Of a stretch of 64,000 nt of DNA, positions 63,754 to 64,000 are shown one piece after another. The notes beneath the pieces were generated by a model, which was not told where the DNA came from, ran no database searches, and worked only from the letters and a program-made list of their open reading frames with translations. The stretch lies in the NCBI GenBank assembly GCA_019187225.1, contig JABAQQ010000023.1, positions 124,001 through 188,000 of the forward strand, in the 5' to 3' direction. The number at the start of each line of letters is the position of its first letter. Position 1 is the stretch's first letter. Source of the DNA: Saprospiraceae bacterium. Lineage in GTDB: Bacteria; Bacteroidota; Bacteroidia; Chitinophagales; Saprospiraceae. Both the position numbers and the translations under genes were made by a program.

Positions 63754-64000
63754 ATGCATGAAAATGAAATCTCCTACCAAATCCGGAAAGCCATATTTAA
63801 GGTCTACAACACACTTGGCCCGGGATTATTAGAATCTGCCTACGAAGCGGCATTGGCCTATGAGTTATCTAAGGATAACCTATCTGTCAGAGTACAAATG
63901 GTTGTGCCTATGGTCTATGAGGAAATAAAAATCGAGATTGGTTACCGCCTGGATATTTTAGTTGAAAATAAAGTAATTGTTGAAATAAAGTCAGTAGAGG
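63754..64000 (+). CDS. GxxExxY family protein, 5' part (cut by window end)
   Basis: The first 82 codons are in the window; the gene runs off the end. From the ATG: MHENEISYQIRKAIFKVYNT, then LGPGLLESAYEAALAYEL, which holds the family's defining G-x-x-E-x-x-Y, and YRLDILVENKVIVEIKSVE, which has the D-x(n)-ExK arrangement of PD-(D/E)xK nucleases. Family members are about 120-130 residues, often described only as GxxExxY proteins. The codon use and base composition are more AT-rich than in rmuC. The array 63494-63685 ends ~70 bases upstream. Confidence 0.85.
   Translation, partial: MHENEISYQIRKAIFKVYNTLGPGLLESAYEAALAYELSKDNLSVRVQMVVPMVYEEIKIEIGYRLDILVENKVIVEIKSVE

Overview
The window looks like a Bacteroidota chromosome, most plausibly a Saprospiraceae-type member of the Saprospiria or Chitinophagia. 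Secreted proteins carry type IX secretion (T9SS) C-terminal domains of both type A and type B. A PorP/SprF gene sits next to a PorE-like OmpA gene, gliding-motility-associated C-termini are present, Shine-Dalgarno sequences are essentially absent, and several promoters match the Bacteroidetes consensus TTTG-N17-21-TAnnTTTG. The layout is housekeeping with small accessory insertions. No transposase, integrase, phage gene or CRISPR array was seen.

Layout. 1-13 kb: a secreted beta-propeller protein, pyruvate dehydrogenase E1 (aceE), a planctomycete-type cytochrome/DUF1549/DUF1553 protein, a TPR histidine kinase, a DUF4139 protein and a YCII lipoprotein. 13-16 kb: a DUF72 gene, then an AT-rich two-gene cassette with its own promoter, encoding a TIR protein with an effector-associated-like C-terminal domain and an FRG-domain protein. 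16-20 kb: ppk1, a J-domain-like gene, tRNA-Gly, a tRNA-Leu(UAA) gene split by a group I intron, and a voltage-gated channel. 20-28 kb: thymidine kinase, a Pro-rich protein, an FAD oxidoreductase, two alpha/beta hydrolases, an LTA-synthase-like sulfatase and tilS. 28-33 kb: PorP/SprF, a PorE-like protein, a small lipoprotein and an IscA-type protein. 33-44 kb: dnaA after a 588-base AT-rich gap, an ECF sigma factor with a membrane partner, a T9SS CotH protein, a TonB-like protein and a fatty acid hydroxylase. 44-53 kb: a 1072-residue gliding-type adhesin, a Crp-family regulator, RNase Z and two transporters. 53-64 kb: asparaginase, proC, CBS, SRPBCC, FKBP, nth, a lipocalin-like lipoprotein, purH, a vWA lipoprotein, rmuC and the start of a GxxExxY nuclease-like gene.

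Three things stand out. (1) The tRNA-Leu(UAA) gene is interrupted after U34 by a 236-nt group I intron whose core closely resembles the cyanobacterial tRNA-Leu intron. (2) The TIR/FRG cassette is a probable immune (conflict) module, and its TIR protein ends in what looks like an EAD11-type adaptor domain. (3) Many intergenic gaps hold hairpins built from short words (7-16 nt) repeated in tandem, with the reverse complement in the other arm. Words differ between loci, but several are shared by two or three distant loci. These elements lie flush against start or stop codons and sometimes supply the last codons of the neighbouring gene. I do not know a named family that matches them, and they are the best candidate here for an undescribed genome-wide element. 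A partial GxxExxY (PD-(D/E)xK-like) gene follows one such array.

Starts were chosen by signal peptides, family N-termini and ATG preference, because ribosome binding sites are not informative here. Domain names come from motif recognition by eye, not from database searches.
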